DNA of 64,000 nucleotides. It comes from Hypericibacter terrae. Lineage in GTDB: Bacteria > Pseudomonadota > Alphaproteobacteria > Dongiales > Dongiaceae. The position numbers and the translations under genes were made by a program. Under the pieces are notes generated by a model. It saw only the letters and a list, made by a program, of their open reading frames with translations, searched no databases and was not told the DNA's origin. Below are positions 54,916-64,000 of the stretch, in pieces (the first letter of the stretch is position 1; each line of letters opens with the position of its first letter). The stretch spans positions 1,550,001-1,614,000 of the forward strand of contig NZ_CP042906.1 of the NCBI RefSeq assembly GCF_008728855.1, written 5' to 3'.

Positions 54916-55593
54916 TCAGCGCGCGCCGGCGCGGCTCTTGGCCTTCGGCTTGGCCGTCGGGTAGAGCGCCTCGAGATAGTCGTCGACGCGATCGGCGACC
55001 TGGTCGAGATGGTCCTGGAAGAAGTGCGTGGCGCCCTTGATCAGCTTGTAGTCGATCTGGATGTCGCGCTGGTTCGAGAGCTTCTGCACCAGCTTCGCCA
55101 CGGACTCATGCGGCACCAGCTCGTCCTTGTCGCCATGGATCATGAGACCGGACGACGGGCAGGGGGCGAGGAAGCCGAAATCGTAGATGTTCGCGGGCGG
55201 GGCCACCGAGATGAAGCCGGTGATCTCCGGACGGCGCATCAGGAGCTGCATGCCGATCCAGGCGCCGAAGGAATAACCCGCGATCCAGCAGGCGCGCGCA
55301 TTCGGGTTGACCGATTGCAGCCAGTCGAGCGCCGAGGCGGCATCGCTGAGCTCGCCCTCGCCGCGGTCGAACGACCCTTGCGAGCGGCCGACGCCGCGAA
55401 AATTGAACCGCAGGACGGCGAAGCCACGCTGCGCGAACACCTGATAGAGGGTGTAGACGAGCTTGTTGTTCATCGTCCCGCCATGCTGCGGGTGGGGATG
55501 CAGCATGAGGGCGATGGGTGCATCGCTGCCTTTGCCCGGCTGATAGCGCCCCTCGAGGCGCCCCTCCGGGCCATTCATGATCACTTCAGGCAT
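54916..55593 (-). CDS. Alpha/beta hydrolase (dienelactone-hydrolase-like)
   Basis: 225 residues, cytoplasmic. Visible are [26 protein letters not shown], the nucleophile elbow [10 protein letters not shown] (Ser), the acidic residue in [11 protein letters not shown], and the histidine in [11 protein letters not shown]. The catalytic triad is therefore complete. The substrate is unknown. It is divergent from cysE and the isc operon, a common order in Rhodospirillales, but no sulfur-related role is evident. Confidence 0.92.
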   Translation of the reverse strand: MPEVIMNGPEGRLEGRYQPGKGSDAPIALMLHPHPQHGGTMNNKLVYTLYQVFAQRGFAVLRFNFRGVGRSQGSFDRGEGELSDAASALDWLQSVNPNARACWIAGYSFGAWIGMQLLMRRPEITGFISVAPPANIYDFGFLAPCPSSGLMIHGDKDELVPHESVAKLVQKLSNQRDIQIDYKLIKGATHFFQDHLDQVADRVDDYLEALYPTAKPKAKSRAGAR

Positions 55594-55710
55594 GTCACAA
55601 CTTCCTAAGCCCGCACCGCCCTTGGCGGCACGGTTTTGAGCGATCTAAAGAAACCTATGGTTTCACTCGGCTATGCAAGGCAAGCGCTTCAGCCGGCCTA
55701 CTTTCTATAC

Positions 55711-55739
55711 TTGACCGAGCTACTTGGTCATCCTATATC
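55711..55739 (+). promoter_or_regulatory. Promoter with IscR-like operator in front of cysE-isc
   Basis: A sigma-70-like promoter TTGACC (55711-55716), 17-base spacer, TATATC (55734-55739). An imperfect palindrome TGACC-N9-GGTCA (55712-55730) overlaps the -35 box and spacer. Placement and form fit an Rrf2/IscR-type operator for feedback repression of the downstream iron-sulfur operon. This is inference from position and symmetry. Confidence 0.55.
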
Positions 55740-55838
55740 CAACAGCGCAGAATGCTGCGGCGCCGAAGGGATCTGCACCGGCTGACCGGCCGTGATCATA
55801 CCATGACGCCGCGCGCGACTTTCAAGAATAAAGGGAAT

Positions 55839-56621
55839 ATGTCGGTGTTCCAAATAGTTAAGGACGAACTCGACAGTATCATCGCGCGCGACCCGGCAGC
55901 CCGGACCCGGATCGAGGTGGCCCTGACCTATCCCGGCTTCCATGCCGTGATGTACCACAGGGTGGCCCATGCCTTGTGGATTCGCGGGTGGCGTTTCCTC
56001 GGCCGGGCCGTGTCACAAATGGGTCGTCTGTTCACCGGAATCGAGATCCATCCCGGTGCGACGGTTGGCCGCCGCCTGTTCATCGACCACGGCATGGGCA
56101 CCGTCGTGGGCGAGACCGCCGAGATCGGCGACGACGTCACCATGTATCACGGCGTGACCCTGGGCGGCGTTTCGCCCTCGGTCAATTCGGCAGCACAGGT
56201 CAACCGCAAGCGCCATCCGACGATCCGCAACGGCGCCATCATCGGCTCCGGCGCGCAGGTGCTGGGACCGATCACCGTCGGCGCGCAAGCCCGCGTCGGC
56301 GCCAACGCCGTCGTGGTCAAGGACGTCCCGCCCGGCGTCGCCGTGGTCGGCATCCCGGCCCACCCGGTGACGCGCAACGTCAGTTCCGAGTTCATGGCCT
56401 ATGGCACGCCCACCGGCGATCACCCCGATCCCGTGGCCCGGGCGGTCGAAGGCCTGATGGAACAGGTGACGGCGCTCAAGGCGCGGGTCGAAGAGTTGGA
56501 GAAGCATGAGGAGCAGCGCGATGTGATCGCTCCCATGACATTGCCCGGCATGGAACGCAGCAGTTCCGCGACCGAAGGCGGCGCCGAGGTTCAGCGGCTG
56601 CGCCGTCGCGCGGAAAGTTAG
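55839..56621 (+). CDS. cysE: Serine O-acetyltransferase
   Basis: 260 residues from the ATG at 55839 ([14 protein letters not shown]). In-frame starts at 55752 and 55803 are possible. Transfers acetyl from acetyl-CoA to serine, the first step of cysteine synthesis. The left-handed beta-helix region has [25 protein letters not shown] and RHPTI; the catalytic His/Asp pair is in IDHG and GDDV. The C-terminal tail is a coiled coil ([20 protein letters not shown]). Leading the isc operon, it probably supplies cysteine for the two desulfurases. Confidence 0.96.
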   Translation: MSVFQIVKDELDSIIARDPAARTRIEVALTYPGFHAVMYHRVAHALWIRGWRFLGRAVSQMGRLFTGIEIHPGATVGRRLFIDHGMGTVVGETAEIGDDVTMYHGVTLGGVSPSVNSAAQVNRKRHPTIRNGAIIGSGAQVLGPITVGAQARVGANAVVVKDVPPGVAVVGIPAHPVTRNVSSEFMAYGTPTGDHPDPVARAVEGLMEQVTALKARVEELEKHEEQRDVIAPMTLPGMERSSSATEGGAEVQRLRRRAES

Positions 56622-56636
56622 ATAAGGAGAGAGATC

Positions 56637-57167
56637 GTGAAGCTCAGCACAAAAGGCCGTTATGCCGTGATGGCGTTGGTCGACCTGGCAAGCCATAGCC
56701 AGGGCCGCCCCGTTGCCCTGGCCGACATCGCGGAGCGACAGGAAATTTCGCTCTCCTATCTCGAGCAGCTCTTCGCCAAGCTCCGCCGCGGCGGGCTGGT
56801 CAAGAGCGTGCGCGGACCGGGCGGCGGCTATCTCCTGGCCCGCAGCTCGGCCGAGACCCGCATCTCCGACGCGATCCTGGCGGTGGACGAGCCGATCCGG
56901 GCGACGCGCTGTACGCCGGGATCCCCGACCGGCTGTCGCACCAACAAGAGCCGCTGCCTGACCCACGACCTGTGGGAAGAGCTCGGCAATCAAATCCATC
57001 TCTATCTGAGCTCGGTGTCGCTGGAGGATGTCTGCAACCGCCGGGTCCTCGGCACCAGCCATGTGATCCAGCACGACCAGACCGGAACGCCCGCCGTCAG
57101 CAATGGCGCGTCGGAGCCGCCGGTCGGATCGGCGCCGCCAACGCCTCATCCCGCCGCGGCGCAGTAA
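56637..57167 (+). CDS. iscR: Rrf2-family Fe-S regulator IscR
   Basis: 176 residues from a GTG with AAGGAG upstream. The N-terminal winged helix begins MKLSTKGRYAVMALVDLA. Fe-S ligands are in CTPGSPTGC...RCLTH: C-x7-C-x6-C-x2-H, longer than the C-x5-C-x5-C-x2-H of E. coli IscR. It should carry a [2Fe-2S] cluster and repress the isc operon when clusters are sufficient. It starts 15 bases after the cysE stop. The C-terminal tail is disordered and Pro/Ala-rich. Confidence 0.94.
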   Translation: MKLSTKGRYAVMALVDLASHSQGRPVALADIAERQEISLSYLEQLFAKLRRGGLVKSVRGPGGGYLLARSSAETRISDAILAVDEPIRATRCTPGSPTGCRTNKSRCLTHDLWEELGNQIHLYLSSVSLEDVCNRRVLGTSHVIQHDQTGTPAVSNGASEPPVGSAPPTPHPAAAQ

Positions 57168-57218
57168 CGGCCGCGACGGCGAGGACCAAAGCCAACGTGA
57201 GCTGACCCAGGCCCATCG

Positions 57219-58346
57219 ATGACCCGCCAGATCTACATGGACTACAACGCGACCGCGCCGATGCACCCCCGGGTGATCGAGGCGGTGGCGTCGAGCCTGG
57301 GGCAGGTCGGGAATCCGTCCTCGGTCCATCGCTTCGGCCGCCTCGCGCGCCGCGCGATCGAGGCCGCGCGCGAGAACGTTGCAGGGGCCGTCGGGGCGAA
57401 GCCGGCGGAGATCCTGTTCACCAGCGGCGGCAGCGAGGCCAACAATCTGGCGCTCAAGGGCGCCGGCCGCGCCCGCATCCTGGCTTCGGCGGTCGAACAT
57501 GATTCGGTGCTGGCCGCGGCATCCGCGGTCGAGCGCATTCCGGTCGACCGCGACGGCATCGTGGATTTGACGGCGCTGGACCGGATGTTGAACACCGATC
57601 CGACACCGGCCCTGCTGTCGGTCATGCTGGCCAACAACGAGACCGGGGCGATCCAGCCGATCGCCGCGGTCGTTCGCGTGGCTCGCGCTCACGGCGGGCT
57701 GGTCCATTGCGACGCGGTGCAGGGCCTGGGCCGGATGGCGGTCGATCTCCCTGCGCTCGACGTGGACTTCGCCAGCCTCTCCGCTCACAAGCTCGGCGGT
57801 CCGATGGGCGCCGGCGCGCTTTATGTCCGCGACGGCATAGTGTTGCAGGCTCAGATTGCCGGCGGTGGTCAGGAGCGCAGCCAGCGCGCGGGCACGCCCA
57901 ATTTGCCGGGCATCGTCGGATTTGGGGTTGTGGCGCGGCAGTCGCGTGACGACTTACAAGCCATGGAACGAATTCGCGAATTGCGGGACCGGCTCGAGAC
58001 CGGACTGAAGCGGCTGCAGCCCTCGGTGCGGATCTTCGCCGAGGGCGTCGCGCGGTTGCCCAACACGAGCTGCTTCGCGGTGGCGGGCCTCGAGGCCGAG
58101 ATGCAGGTGATCGCGCTCGACCTCGCCGGCATCGCGGTCAGCGCGGGTTCGGCCTGTTCCTCCGGCCGGGTCCAGTCCTCGCATGTGCTGCGCGCCATGG
58201 GGGTCGACCCGACGCTTGCCGGCAGCGCCATCCGCGTGAGCCTGGGCTGGCAGAGCGAGGAACGCGACATCGACGAATTTCTGACGGCCTGGGGTTCGCT
58301 CCTGGTACGTCGTGCCAAGAGCCTGCAGACCGAGACCGCGGCTTGA
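57219..58346 (+). CDS. Cysteine desulfurase, first of two (NifS/IscS class)
   Basis: 375 residues. Mobilises sulfur from cysteine as a persulfide. The PLP lysine is in [10 protein letters not shown]. The persulfide loop is [21 protein letters not shown]. It is shorter than and distinct from the second desulfurase ([12 protein letters not shown]). Tandem desulfurase genes in the isc operon occur in Rhodospirillales. The division of labour, for example a specialised sulfur acceptor for this copy, is unknown. Confidence 0.95.
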   Translation: MTRQIYMDYNATAPMHPRVIEAVASSLGQVGNPSSVHRFGRLARRAIEAARENVAGAVGAKPAEILFTSGGSEANNLALKGAGRARILASAVEHDSVLAAASAVERIPVDRDGIVDLTALDRMLNTDPTPALLSVMLANNETGAIQPIAAVVRVARAHGGLVHCDAVQGLGRMAVDLPALDVDFASLSAHKLGGPMGAGALYVRDGIVLQAQIAGGGQERSQRAGTPNLPGIVGFGVVARQSRDDLQAMERIRELRDRLETGLKRLQPSVRIFAEGVARLPNTSCFAVAGLEAEMQVIALDLAGIAVSAGSACSSGRVQSSHVLRAMGVDPTLAGSAIRVSLGWQSEERDIDEFLTAWGSLLVRRAKSLQTETAA

Positions 58347-58377
58347 ACCTGAACAGATCGACCGGATAGGGATTGCG

Positions 58378-59658
58378 ATGAGCCTCGAATTGAAGACCAA
58401 CATCCCGGAGAAGAACGGATCGGGCATCGCCCGCGGCAGCAATGCGCCGAAGATGCCGATCTATCTCGATTACCAGGCGACGACGCCCTGCGATCCGCGC
58501 GTGGTCGAGGCCATGCTGCCCTATTTCACCGAGAAGTTCGGCAACCCGCATTCGCGCAACCATCAATATGGCTGGGAAGCGGAAGAGGGCGTGGAGAAGG
58601 CGCGCGCGCAGGTCGCCGCGATCATCGGTGCCGACGAGCGCGAGGTGATCTTCACCTCCGGCGCCACGGAATCGAACAATCTGGCGATCAAGGGCGTGAT
58701 GCGCTTCCACAAGGACAAGCGCAACCACATGATCACCACCCTGACCGAGCATAAATGCGTGCTCGACAGCGCCCGGCATATGGAGATGGAAGGCGTCGAG
58801 GTCACCTATCTGCCGGTACAGCAGAACGGCCTGGTCGATCTCGAGAAGCTCAAGGCCGCGATCACGCCCAAGACGGCGCTGGTCTCGATCATGGCCGTCA
58901 ACAACGAGATCGGCGTGATCCAGCCGCTGGCGGAGATCGGCAAGATCTGCCGCGAGCGTGGCGTCTATTTCCACACCGATGCGGCGCAGGCCGTCGGCAA
59001 GATCCCGCTCGACGTCAATGCGATGAACATCGACCTCTTGAGCATCTCGGGCCACAAGATCTACGGGCCCAAAGGCATCGGCGCGCTCTTCGTGCGGCGC
59101 AAGCCGCGGGTCCGTCTCGAGGCCCTGATCCATGGCGGTGGCCAGGAGCGCGGCTTCCGTTCCGGCACGCTGCCGACCCCGCTCTGCGTCGGGCTGGGCG
59201 AGGCTTGCGCCATCGCGCAGCGCGAGATGGGTGCCGAAGCGGAGCGGCTGCGCTTCCTGCGCAACAGGCTCCTCGAGGGTATTACCAAGGCGCTCCCCGA
59301 GGTCTATGTGAACGGCGACCTGGAGCAGCGCATACCCGGCAACCTCAACATCTCCTTCGCCTATGTCGAGGGCGAGGGGCTGATGATGGGGATCAAGAAT
59401 CTGTCGGTCTCCTCCGGTTCCGCCTGCACCTCGGCGTCGCTCGAGCCCTCTTACGTTCTGCGCGCGCTGGGCGTGGAGGAGGAATTGGCCCATACCTCGA
59501 TCCGGTTCGGGCTGGGCCGCTTCACGACGGAGGCGGAAGTCGACTATGCCATCGAGCATGTGGTGAGCGCGGTCAAGCGCCTGCGCGAGCTGAGCCCGCT
59601 TTGGGAGATGGCGCAGGAAGGTATCGACATCAAATCGATCGAATGGAGTGGCCACTGA
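58378..59658 (+). CDS. iscS: Cysteine desulfurase IscS
   Basis: 426 residues from the ATG at 58378; a 20-residue extension precedes [17 protein letters not shown], the usual IscS N-terminus. The PLP lysine is in [10 protein letters not shown]. The sulfur-carrying loop is [21 protein letters not shown]. The C-terminus ends KSIEWSGH, typical of housekeeping IscS that docks IscU. It lies 55 bases before iscU and is the likely sulfur donor for the scaffold. Confidence 0.97.
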   Translation: MSLELKTNIPEKNGSGIARGSNAPKMPIYLDYQATTPCDPRVVEAMLPYFTEKFGNPHSRNHQYGWEAEEGVEKARAQVAAIIGADEREVIFTSGATESNNLAIKGVMRFHKDKRNHMITTLTEHKCVLDSARHMEMEGVEVTYLPVQQNGLVDLEKLKAAITPKTALVSIMAVNNEIGVIQPLAEIGKICRERGVYFHTDAAQAVGKIPLDVNAMNIDLLSISGHKIYGPKGIGALFVRRKPRVRLEALIHGGGQERGFRSGTLPTPLCVGLGEACAIAQREMGAEAERLRFLRNRLLEGITKALPEVYVNGDLEQRIPGNLNISFAYVEGEGLMMGIKNLSVSSGSACTSASLEPSYVLRALGVEEELAHTSIRFGLGRFTTEAEVDYAIEHVVSAVKRLRELSPLWEMAQEGIDIKSIEWSGH

Positions 59659-59713
59659 CGGGCCCGTGTCTTTCGGCACAAAACCCGGGGCTGCGAACAA
59701 GGAGTGAGTCAAG

Positions 59714-60127
59714 ATGAGCTATAGCGAAAAGCTGCTCGAGCATTACGAGAATCCGCGCAATGTCGGCGCGCTGGACAAGGCCGACCAGAATGTCGGCACC
59801 GGTCTGGTGGGCGCGCCAGCCTGCGGCGACGTCATGAAGCTGCAGATCAAGGTCGGCAAGGACGGCATCATCGAGGATGCCAAGTTCAAGACCTTCGGCT
59901 GCGGCTCGGCGATCGCCTCGTCCTCGCTCGCGACCGAATGGATCAAGGGCAAGAGCATCAACGAGGCCGAGACCATCCGGAACACCGACATCGCGCAGCA
60001 TCTGTCGCTGCCGCCGGTGAAGATCCATTGCTCGGTCCTGGCCGAGGATGCGATCAAGGCGGCGATCCGGGATTATCGCGAGAAGAACGGCGTGGCCGCG
60101 GCGCCCGAGGCGGCGAAGGCAAAATGA
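59714..60127 (+). CDS. iscU: Fe-S cluster scaffold IscU
   Basis: 137 residues. The three cluster-ligating cysteines Cys37 (PACGD, with Asp39), Cys63 (GCGSA) and Cys106 (HCSVLAEDA) are all present. LPPVK just before Cys106 is the HscA recognition site. Its stop overlaps the iscA start (ATGA). Confidence 0.98.
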   Translation: MSYSEKLLEHYENPRNVGALDKADQNVGTGLVGAPACGDVMKLQIKVGKDGIIEDAKFKTFGCGSAIASSSLATEWIKGKSINEAETIRNTDIAQHLSLPPVKIHCSVLAEDAIKAAIRDYREKNGVAAAPEAAKAK

Positions 60128-60549
60128 ACGATCAGACTCCGATCGAGCGCGCGGTGCCCGACGCGACTGTCGCGCCGGCACCGGCGCCCAAGACCGAACG
60201 GCGCGCGGCGAGGCCGCGGCCCAAGGCGCTCAGCATGACCGAGCGCGCCGCCGAACGCGTGCGCGCGCTGCTGTCGGCGCGCGGCAAGCCCTCGGCCGGA
60301 ATCCGGATCGGCATCCGCACCAAGGGCTGTTCGGGTCTCTCCTACACGCTCGAATATGCGGACGAGAAGGGTCCGCTCGATGAGGTGGTCGAGGAACATG
60401 GCGTGACGCTGTTGATCGATCCGAAGGCGACGATGTTCATCCTCGGCACCGAGATGGACTATGTCGAGGAGAAGCTGCAGTCGGGCTTCGTGTTCAAGAA
60501 CCCGAACGAAAAGGGCCGGTGCGGCTGCGGCGAATCGTTCCACGTCTGA
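60124..60549 (+). CDS. iscA: A-type Fe-S carrier IscA
   Basis: 141 residues from the ATG overlapping the iscU stop. The A-type core (LSMTERAAERVRALL, residues about 36-50) follows a 35-residue Pro/Ala-rich N-terminal extension. The three conserved cysteines are Cys69 (KGCSGLSY), Cys133 and Cys135 (RCGCGESF). It passes clusters to target proteins. Confidence 0.96.
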   Translation: MNDQTPIERAVPDATVAPAPAPKTERRAARPRPKALSMTERAAERVRALLSARGKPSAGIRIGIRTKGCSGLSYTLEYADEKGPLDEVVEEHGVTLLIDPKATMFILGTEMDYVEEKLQSGFVFKNPNEKGRCGCGESFHV

Positions 60550-60637
60550 CGGGCCGCAAAGATTCTAGAACAGGGGCGCGGGGGCCGGCGACGGTGTCCG
60601 CGCCCGTTTGACGACAGAGGATGGCGTAGAAGAGATC

Positions 60638-61291
60638 ATGGCCGAGCGGACGACAGCCCCTGAAGGCGGCGGCGCGGCAACGGGACCGTTGGCCGCCTGC
60701 TGGTCCTGCCAGGGCCCGGTGGCCGCGGCCGCCTTGTTCTGCCATGTCTGCGGCGCGGTCCAGCCGCCGCGCGAGGCCGATGCCTATACGCGCCTCGGGT
60801 TCGAGCCGCGCTTCGATATCAGCATGGGCGAGCTCGACAAGCGCTATCTGGGCTTCCAGCGCAATCTCCATCCCGACCGCTTCGCGACCAAGGGTCCGCG
60901 CGAGCGGGCCATCGCCGAGAACCAGGCGATGAGCCTCAACGAGGCCTACGAGACCTTGAAGGACGCGGTCAAGCGCGCGCAGGCCCTGCTCGCCCGCGCC
61001 GGCATCGCCTCGCCGGTCGGCGAGAGCCGCACCATCGACGATCGCGAATTGCTGATGGAGGCGATGGAGGCGCGCGAGGCCCTGGCCGAGGCCGAGGATC
61101 TCGAGGCGGTGAAGCGCCTGGCCGAGCGCGCGCAGCGCGAGGATGCCGCCTGCATCAAGTCGCTGTCGGTCGCCTTCGCCGAGCGCAACTGGGACGAAGC
61201 GATCCGCCAGACGACGCGACTCAAATATTGGCGCAAGTTCGCCGAGGAGCTGCGCGGCCGGCGCGCCGTGCTCGCGGGAGCGTCCGCGTGA
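60638..61291 (+). CDS. hscB: Co-chaperone HscB with N-terminal zinc ribbon
   Basis: 217 residues from the ATG at 60638 (a TTG at 60608 is the alternative). An N-terminal four-cysteine site Cys21-x2-Cys24-x10-Cys35-x2-Cys38 (CWSC...CHVC) is a zinc-ribbon-like extension that E. coli HscB lacks and eukaryotic HSC20/HSCB carries. The J-domain has HPD at residues 78-80. The C-terminal helical domain binds IscU. The stop overlaps the hscA start (TGATG). Confidence 0.95.
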   Translation: MAERTTAPEGGGAATGPLAACWSCQGPVAAAALFCHVCGAVQPPREADAYTRLGFEPRFDISMGELDKRYLGFQRNLHPDRFATKGPRERAIAENQAMSLNEAYETLKDAVKRAQALLARAGIASPVGESRTIDDRELLMEAMEAREALAEAEDLEAVKRLAERAQREDAACIKSLSVAFAERNWDEAIRQTTRLKYWRKFAEELRGRRAVLAGASA

Positions 61292-63198
61292 TGCTGCTGC
61301 AGATTCACGAACCCGGCCAGACGCCGGCGCCGCACGATCAGGATCGCGGTCTCGCGGTCGGCATCGATCTCGGCACCACCAATTCCGTGGTGGCCCTGGC
61401 GATCGGCGATCGGGCCGAGGTCATTCGCGACGAGAAAGGCGACGGCCTGCTGCCCTCCGTCGTGGCCTACGGTGCCGATGGCTCGGTGCTGGTCGGCGAA
61501 AAGGCGAGCGAGCAGCTGCTCGATCATCCGGAAGGCGTGGTCAGCTCGATCAAGCGGCTGATGGGTCGTTCCGCCGCCGATCTCAAGCAGCTGGGCGGCG
61601 CGCTGCCCTACGATCTCGACGAGACCACCGGCATCGGCATGGTGCGCCTCAAGATCCGCGGCCGGCGCCTGACGCCGGTCGAGATCTCGGCCGATATCCT
61701 GCGCGCGATCAAGGCGCGCGCCGAAGCGCGGCTGGGACAGGATGTCGATCGCGCGGTCGTGACCGTGCCGGCCTATTTCGACGACGCGGCGCGCAACGCC
61801 ACCAAGGATGCGGCGCGGCTGGCGGGGCTCGAGGTGCTGCGGCTCGTCAACGAGCCGACGGCGGCGGCGCTCGCCTACGGCCTCGATCACGAGGCCGAGG
61901 GCGTCTATGCCGTCTATGATCTGGGCGGCGGCACCTTCGACATCTCGCTGCTGCGGCTCGAGAAGGGCGTGTTCCAGGTTCTGGCCACGGGCGGCGACGC
62001 GGCGCTCGGCGGCGACGATTTCGACCATCTGATCGCTGAGCGTTTCCTCGCCGAGCGCAAGAAGGCCGGCATCGCCGAGGCCATCGACAGCTCCGAGGCG
62101 AAGAATCTGCTGGTGGCCGCCCGACAGGCCAAGGAGGCGCTGACCGACGCGGACCAGGGCTCCTGGGAGATTGCGATCGGCGGCAAGACCACGCGTCACG
62201 CGCTGAACCGCGCCGAGTTCGAGACGTTGATCGCGCCCCTGGTGAAGCGGACCGCCAACCTGGTACGCGGCGTGCTCGAAGATGCCGGGATCGAGGTCGC
62301 GGCCGTGAAGGGCGTCGTGCTGGTGGGCGGTTCGACGCGCGTCCCCTTGGTGCGCCATTCGGTGGCCGATCTCTTCGGCCTCGAACCCCTGGCCGATATC
62401 GATCCCGACGAGGTGGTGGCACTGGGTGCCGCCCTCCAAGCGCAGGCGCTGACGCAGGGCGGCGGCGCCCTGCTGCTCGACGTGACGCCGCTCTCGCTCG
62501 GCATCGAGACCATGGGGGGCATCGTCGAGAAGGTGATCCCGCGCAACACGCCGATTCCGGTCGGCATGGCGCAGGATTTCACCACCTATCAGGACGGCCA
62601 GACCGGCATGCTGATCCATGTGCTGCAGGGCGAGCGCGAGACAGTCGATCAATGCCGCTCGCTGGGACGCTTCGAGCTCAGGGGCATTCCGCCCATGACG
62701 GCGGGGGCGGCGCGCATCCGGGTGACCTATGCCGTCGATGCCGATGGGCTCCTGACCGTGGCGGCCGAGGAGAAGACCACCGGCGTGAAGGCGCATATCG
62801 AAGTGAAGCCCTCCTATGGCCTCAGCGAGGACGATATGGCGCGCATGCTGCGCGACAGCCTCGAGAATGCGCGCGAGGACATGGAACGCCGGCTGTTGAT
62901 CGAGGCCCGGGTCGAGGCCCAGCGCGTGCTGCTGGCGCTGGATGCGGCGCTGGCGGCCGACGGCGCCCTGGCCCGGCCCGAAGAGCGCCAGACGATGGAA
63001 AAGGCCGCCCAGCGGCTGAAGGCCGCCATCGCCGGCGAGGATCGGGATTTGATTAACGGGCTGGTCGAGGAGCTGGAAAAGGCTGGCAAACCCTTCGCCC
63101 AGCGCCGGATCGACCGGGCCATCAACAGCGCGCTGGCCGGGCACAGGCTTGACGAGATCGAGGCCGATGTGGCACCGGAGCGCGTCCCGCCGGCCTGA
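61291..63198 (+). CDS. hscA: Fe-S assembly chaperone HscA (Hsp70 class)
   Basis: 635 residues from the ATG at 61291. The ATPase domain has [27 protein letters not shown] and [12 protein letters not shown]. The substrate domain has the Hsp70 motif [17 protein letters not shown]. With HscB it releases the cluster from IscU by binding LPPVK. It starts by coupling to hscB. Confidence 0.97.
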   Translation: MLLQIHEPGQTPAPHDQDRGLAVGIDLGTTNSVVALAIGDRAEVIRDEKGDGLLPSVVAYGADGSVLVGEKASEQLLDHPEGVVSSIKRLMGRSAADLKQLGGALPYDLDETTGIGMVRLKIRGRRLTPVEISADILRAIKARAEARLGQDVDRAVVTVPAYFDDAARNATKDAARLAGLEVLRLVNEPTAAALAYGLDHEAEGVYAVYDLGGGTFDISLLRLEKGVFQVLATGGDAALGGDDFDHLIAERFLAERKKAGIAEAIDSSEAKNLLVAARQAKEALTDADQGSWEIAIGGKTTRHALNRAEFETLIAPLVKRTANLVRGVLEDAGIEVAAVKGVVLVGGSTRVPLVRHSVADLFGLEPLADIDPDEVVALGAALQAQALTQGGGALLLDVTPLSLGIETMGGIVEKVIPRNTPIPVGMAQDFTTYQDGQTGMLIHVLQGERETVDQCRSLGRFELRGIPPMTAGAARIRVTYAVDADGLLTVAAEEKTTGVKAHIEVKPSYGLSEDDMARMLRDSLENAREDMERRLLIEARVEAQRVLLALDAALAADGALARPEERQTMEKAAQRLKAAIAGEDRDLINGLVEELEKAGKPFAQRRIDRAINSALAGHRLDEIEADVAPERVPPA

Positions 63199-63283
63199 GG
63201 TCGGGGCGCCTGCCGAGGCGGCCCCTGTTTGCCGGGTGCCAAAGGGCCCTGGTTTTTCGAGATTGGCGACGGAGACTGATTCA

Positions 63284-63619
63284 ATGCCCAAGATGACGTT
63301 CATCAAGCCGGATGGCGCGCGTGTGGAAGTCGATGCCCCGATCGGTCTGTCGGTCCTGGAGATCGCGCACCGCAACGATATCGACTTGGAGGGCGCCTGC
63401 GAGGGATCGCTCGCCTGTTCGACCTGCCATGTCGTGGTGGACCCGGAATGGTTCGACGTGCTGAACGAGCCCTCCGAGGACGAGGAGGACATGCTCGATC
63501 TGGCCTTCGGCCTGACCCACACCTCGCGGCTCGGCTGCCAGATCCGCATGACCGAGGAGCTCGACGGCCTGACCGTGTCGCTGCCGCAGGGCACCCGCAA
63601 CATGATGGTCGATAAGTAA
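63284..63619 (+). CDS. fdx: [2Fe-2S] ferredoxin Fdx (adrenodoxin type)
   Basis: 111 residues from the ATG at 63284. Cluster ligands Cys39, Cys45, Cys48 and Cys85 follow the C-x5-C-x2-C-x36-C spacing of isc-type ferredoxin. [14 protein letters not shown] and RLGCQIRM are diagnostic. It supplies electrons for cluster assembly on IscU. The start at 63149 in the same frame is a shadow of hscA. Confidence 0.97.
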   Translation: MPKMTFIKPDGARVEVDAPIGLSVLEIAHRNDIDLEGACEGSLACSTCHVVVDPEWFDVLNEPSEDEEDMLDLAFGLTHTSRLGCQIRMTEELDGLTVSLPQGTRNMMVDK

Positions 63620-63672
63620 GTCATTTCTTCCGCAGCATCGCTTCGCGGCATTCGGGGCCAGGAGGCCGCATC

Positions 63673-63873
63673 ATGGGACTGCGCTGGACCGACGTTCAGG
63701 AAATCGCCATCCAACTGGATGAGGCGCATCCCGACGCCGACGTGGTTAACCTGCGCTTCACCGATTTGTGGAAATGGGTACAGGAGCTCGAGGAGTTCTC
63801 GGACGATCCGAAGCGGTCGAACGAGAAGATCCTCGAGGCGATCCAGGCGGCCTGGCTCGAGGAACGCCGCTAA
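63673..63873 (+). CDS. iscX: Fe-S assembly protein IscX
   Basis: 66 residues, acidic. MGLRWTDVQEIAIQLDEAHP and VNLRFTDLWKWVQELEEF are the IscX/YfhJ pattern. It is a regulator of IscS activity and possible iron donor. It is the usual last gene of the isc operon. GGAGG lies 9 bases before the start. Confidence 0.96.
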   Translation: MGLRWTDVQEIAIQLDEAHPDADVVNLRFTDLWKWVQELEEFSDDPKRSNEKILEAIQAAWLEERR

Positions 63874-63898
63874 CCCCGGGCCCACCGGAGCAACTGAC

Positions 63899-64000
63899 AT
63901 GTCCGCCCCTGCAGCACCTGCGCCTGCGACTCCGGTCCCTCCAATTCCGAGGGGCCGCATCGATGCGCTGCTGGCTTCGCCTGCCGCCGCGTTATTGGCA
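63899..64000 (+). CDS. Start of an unidentified gene, cut by the window edge
   Basis: ATG at 63899, with CGGAG nine bases upstream, opens a frame to the last base (34 codons). It begins [17 protein letters not shown] and continues RGRIDALLASP. The Ala/Pro-rich leader is low-complexity and the rest too short to identify. It begins 25 bases after iscX and may be in the same transcript. Confidence 0.5.
   Translation, partial: MSAPAAPAPATPVPPIPRGRIDALLASPAAALLA

Noticed and set aside
1-64000. tRNA, rRNA, CRISPR arrays and insertion sequences
   Set aside because: Gaps were read for tRNA T-loop motifs, direct repeats with regular spacers and transposase domains; none was found.

Overview
The window reads as chromosomal DNA of a GC-rich alphaproteobacterium, most likely Rhodospirillales. 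The grounds are a B12-dependent ribonucleotide reductase (nrdJ), an NDUFA12 complex I subunit next to mlaD, DUF2155 and aat, an RNase E with a long acidic insertion, and a complete cysE-iscR-nifS-iscS-iscU-iscA-hscB-hscA-fdx-iscX operon. All identifications come from reading the sequence; no database search was run.

Layout. Bases 1-2000 look like accessory DNA. They are visibly less GC-rich and hold a small minus-strand operon of unknown genes, one apparently split by an in-frame TGA. A 49-residue small-protein gene with a near-perfect ribosome binding site and its own terminator follows. nrdJ (2179-5898) has a NrdR-type box upstream. Bases 6277-18130 form an uptake and catabolism cluster for amino or guanidino compounds: a PotABCD-like ABC importer, an M20 amidohydrolase, an FAD amine oxidase, an acyltransferase-3 membrane protein, a guanidino-group hydrolase, a triple-domain RidA protein and a divergent LysR regulator.

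Bases 18138-28156 hold a DMT exporter and then a common alphaproteobacterial housekeeping block: NDUFA12, mlaD, a methyltransferase, DUF2155, aat, accC, accB, aroQ, an SDR, a DsbA-like protein and an M48 protease. Bases 28146-32749 carry a lipoprotein related to gamma-glutamyltransferase, an aminotransferase, an NAD(P)-binding/DoxX-like membrane protein and a DUF2269 protein. Next come rne, amiC, the penicillin-binding protein 1A gene, prfB (with a programmed +1 frameshift), a GST, a DUF455 protein, bcp, a ferritin-like protein, glnE, an AsmA-like giant, tyrS and anmK. Bases 54916-64000 are an alpha/beta hydrolase and the Isc iron-sulfur operon, running into an unfinished gene at the right edge.

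A family of GC-rich palindromic repeats sits in at least five gaps: 14.8, 22.4, 40.7, 43.7 and 45.9 kb. One copy appears to have become the coding N-terminus of the DUF455 gene. No tRNA, rRNA, CRISPR array or intact insertion sequence was found.

The best candidates for undescribed biology are the amine/guanidino cluster with its triple RidA protein, the gamma-glutamyltransferase-like lipoprotein lacking the catalytic threonine, the SDR with an altered active site, the repeat-in-gene event, and the interrupted operon at the left edge.
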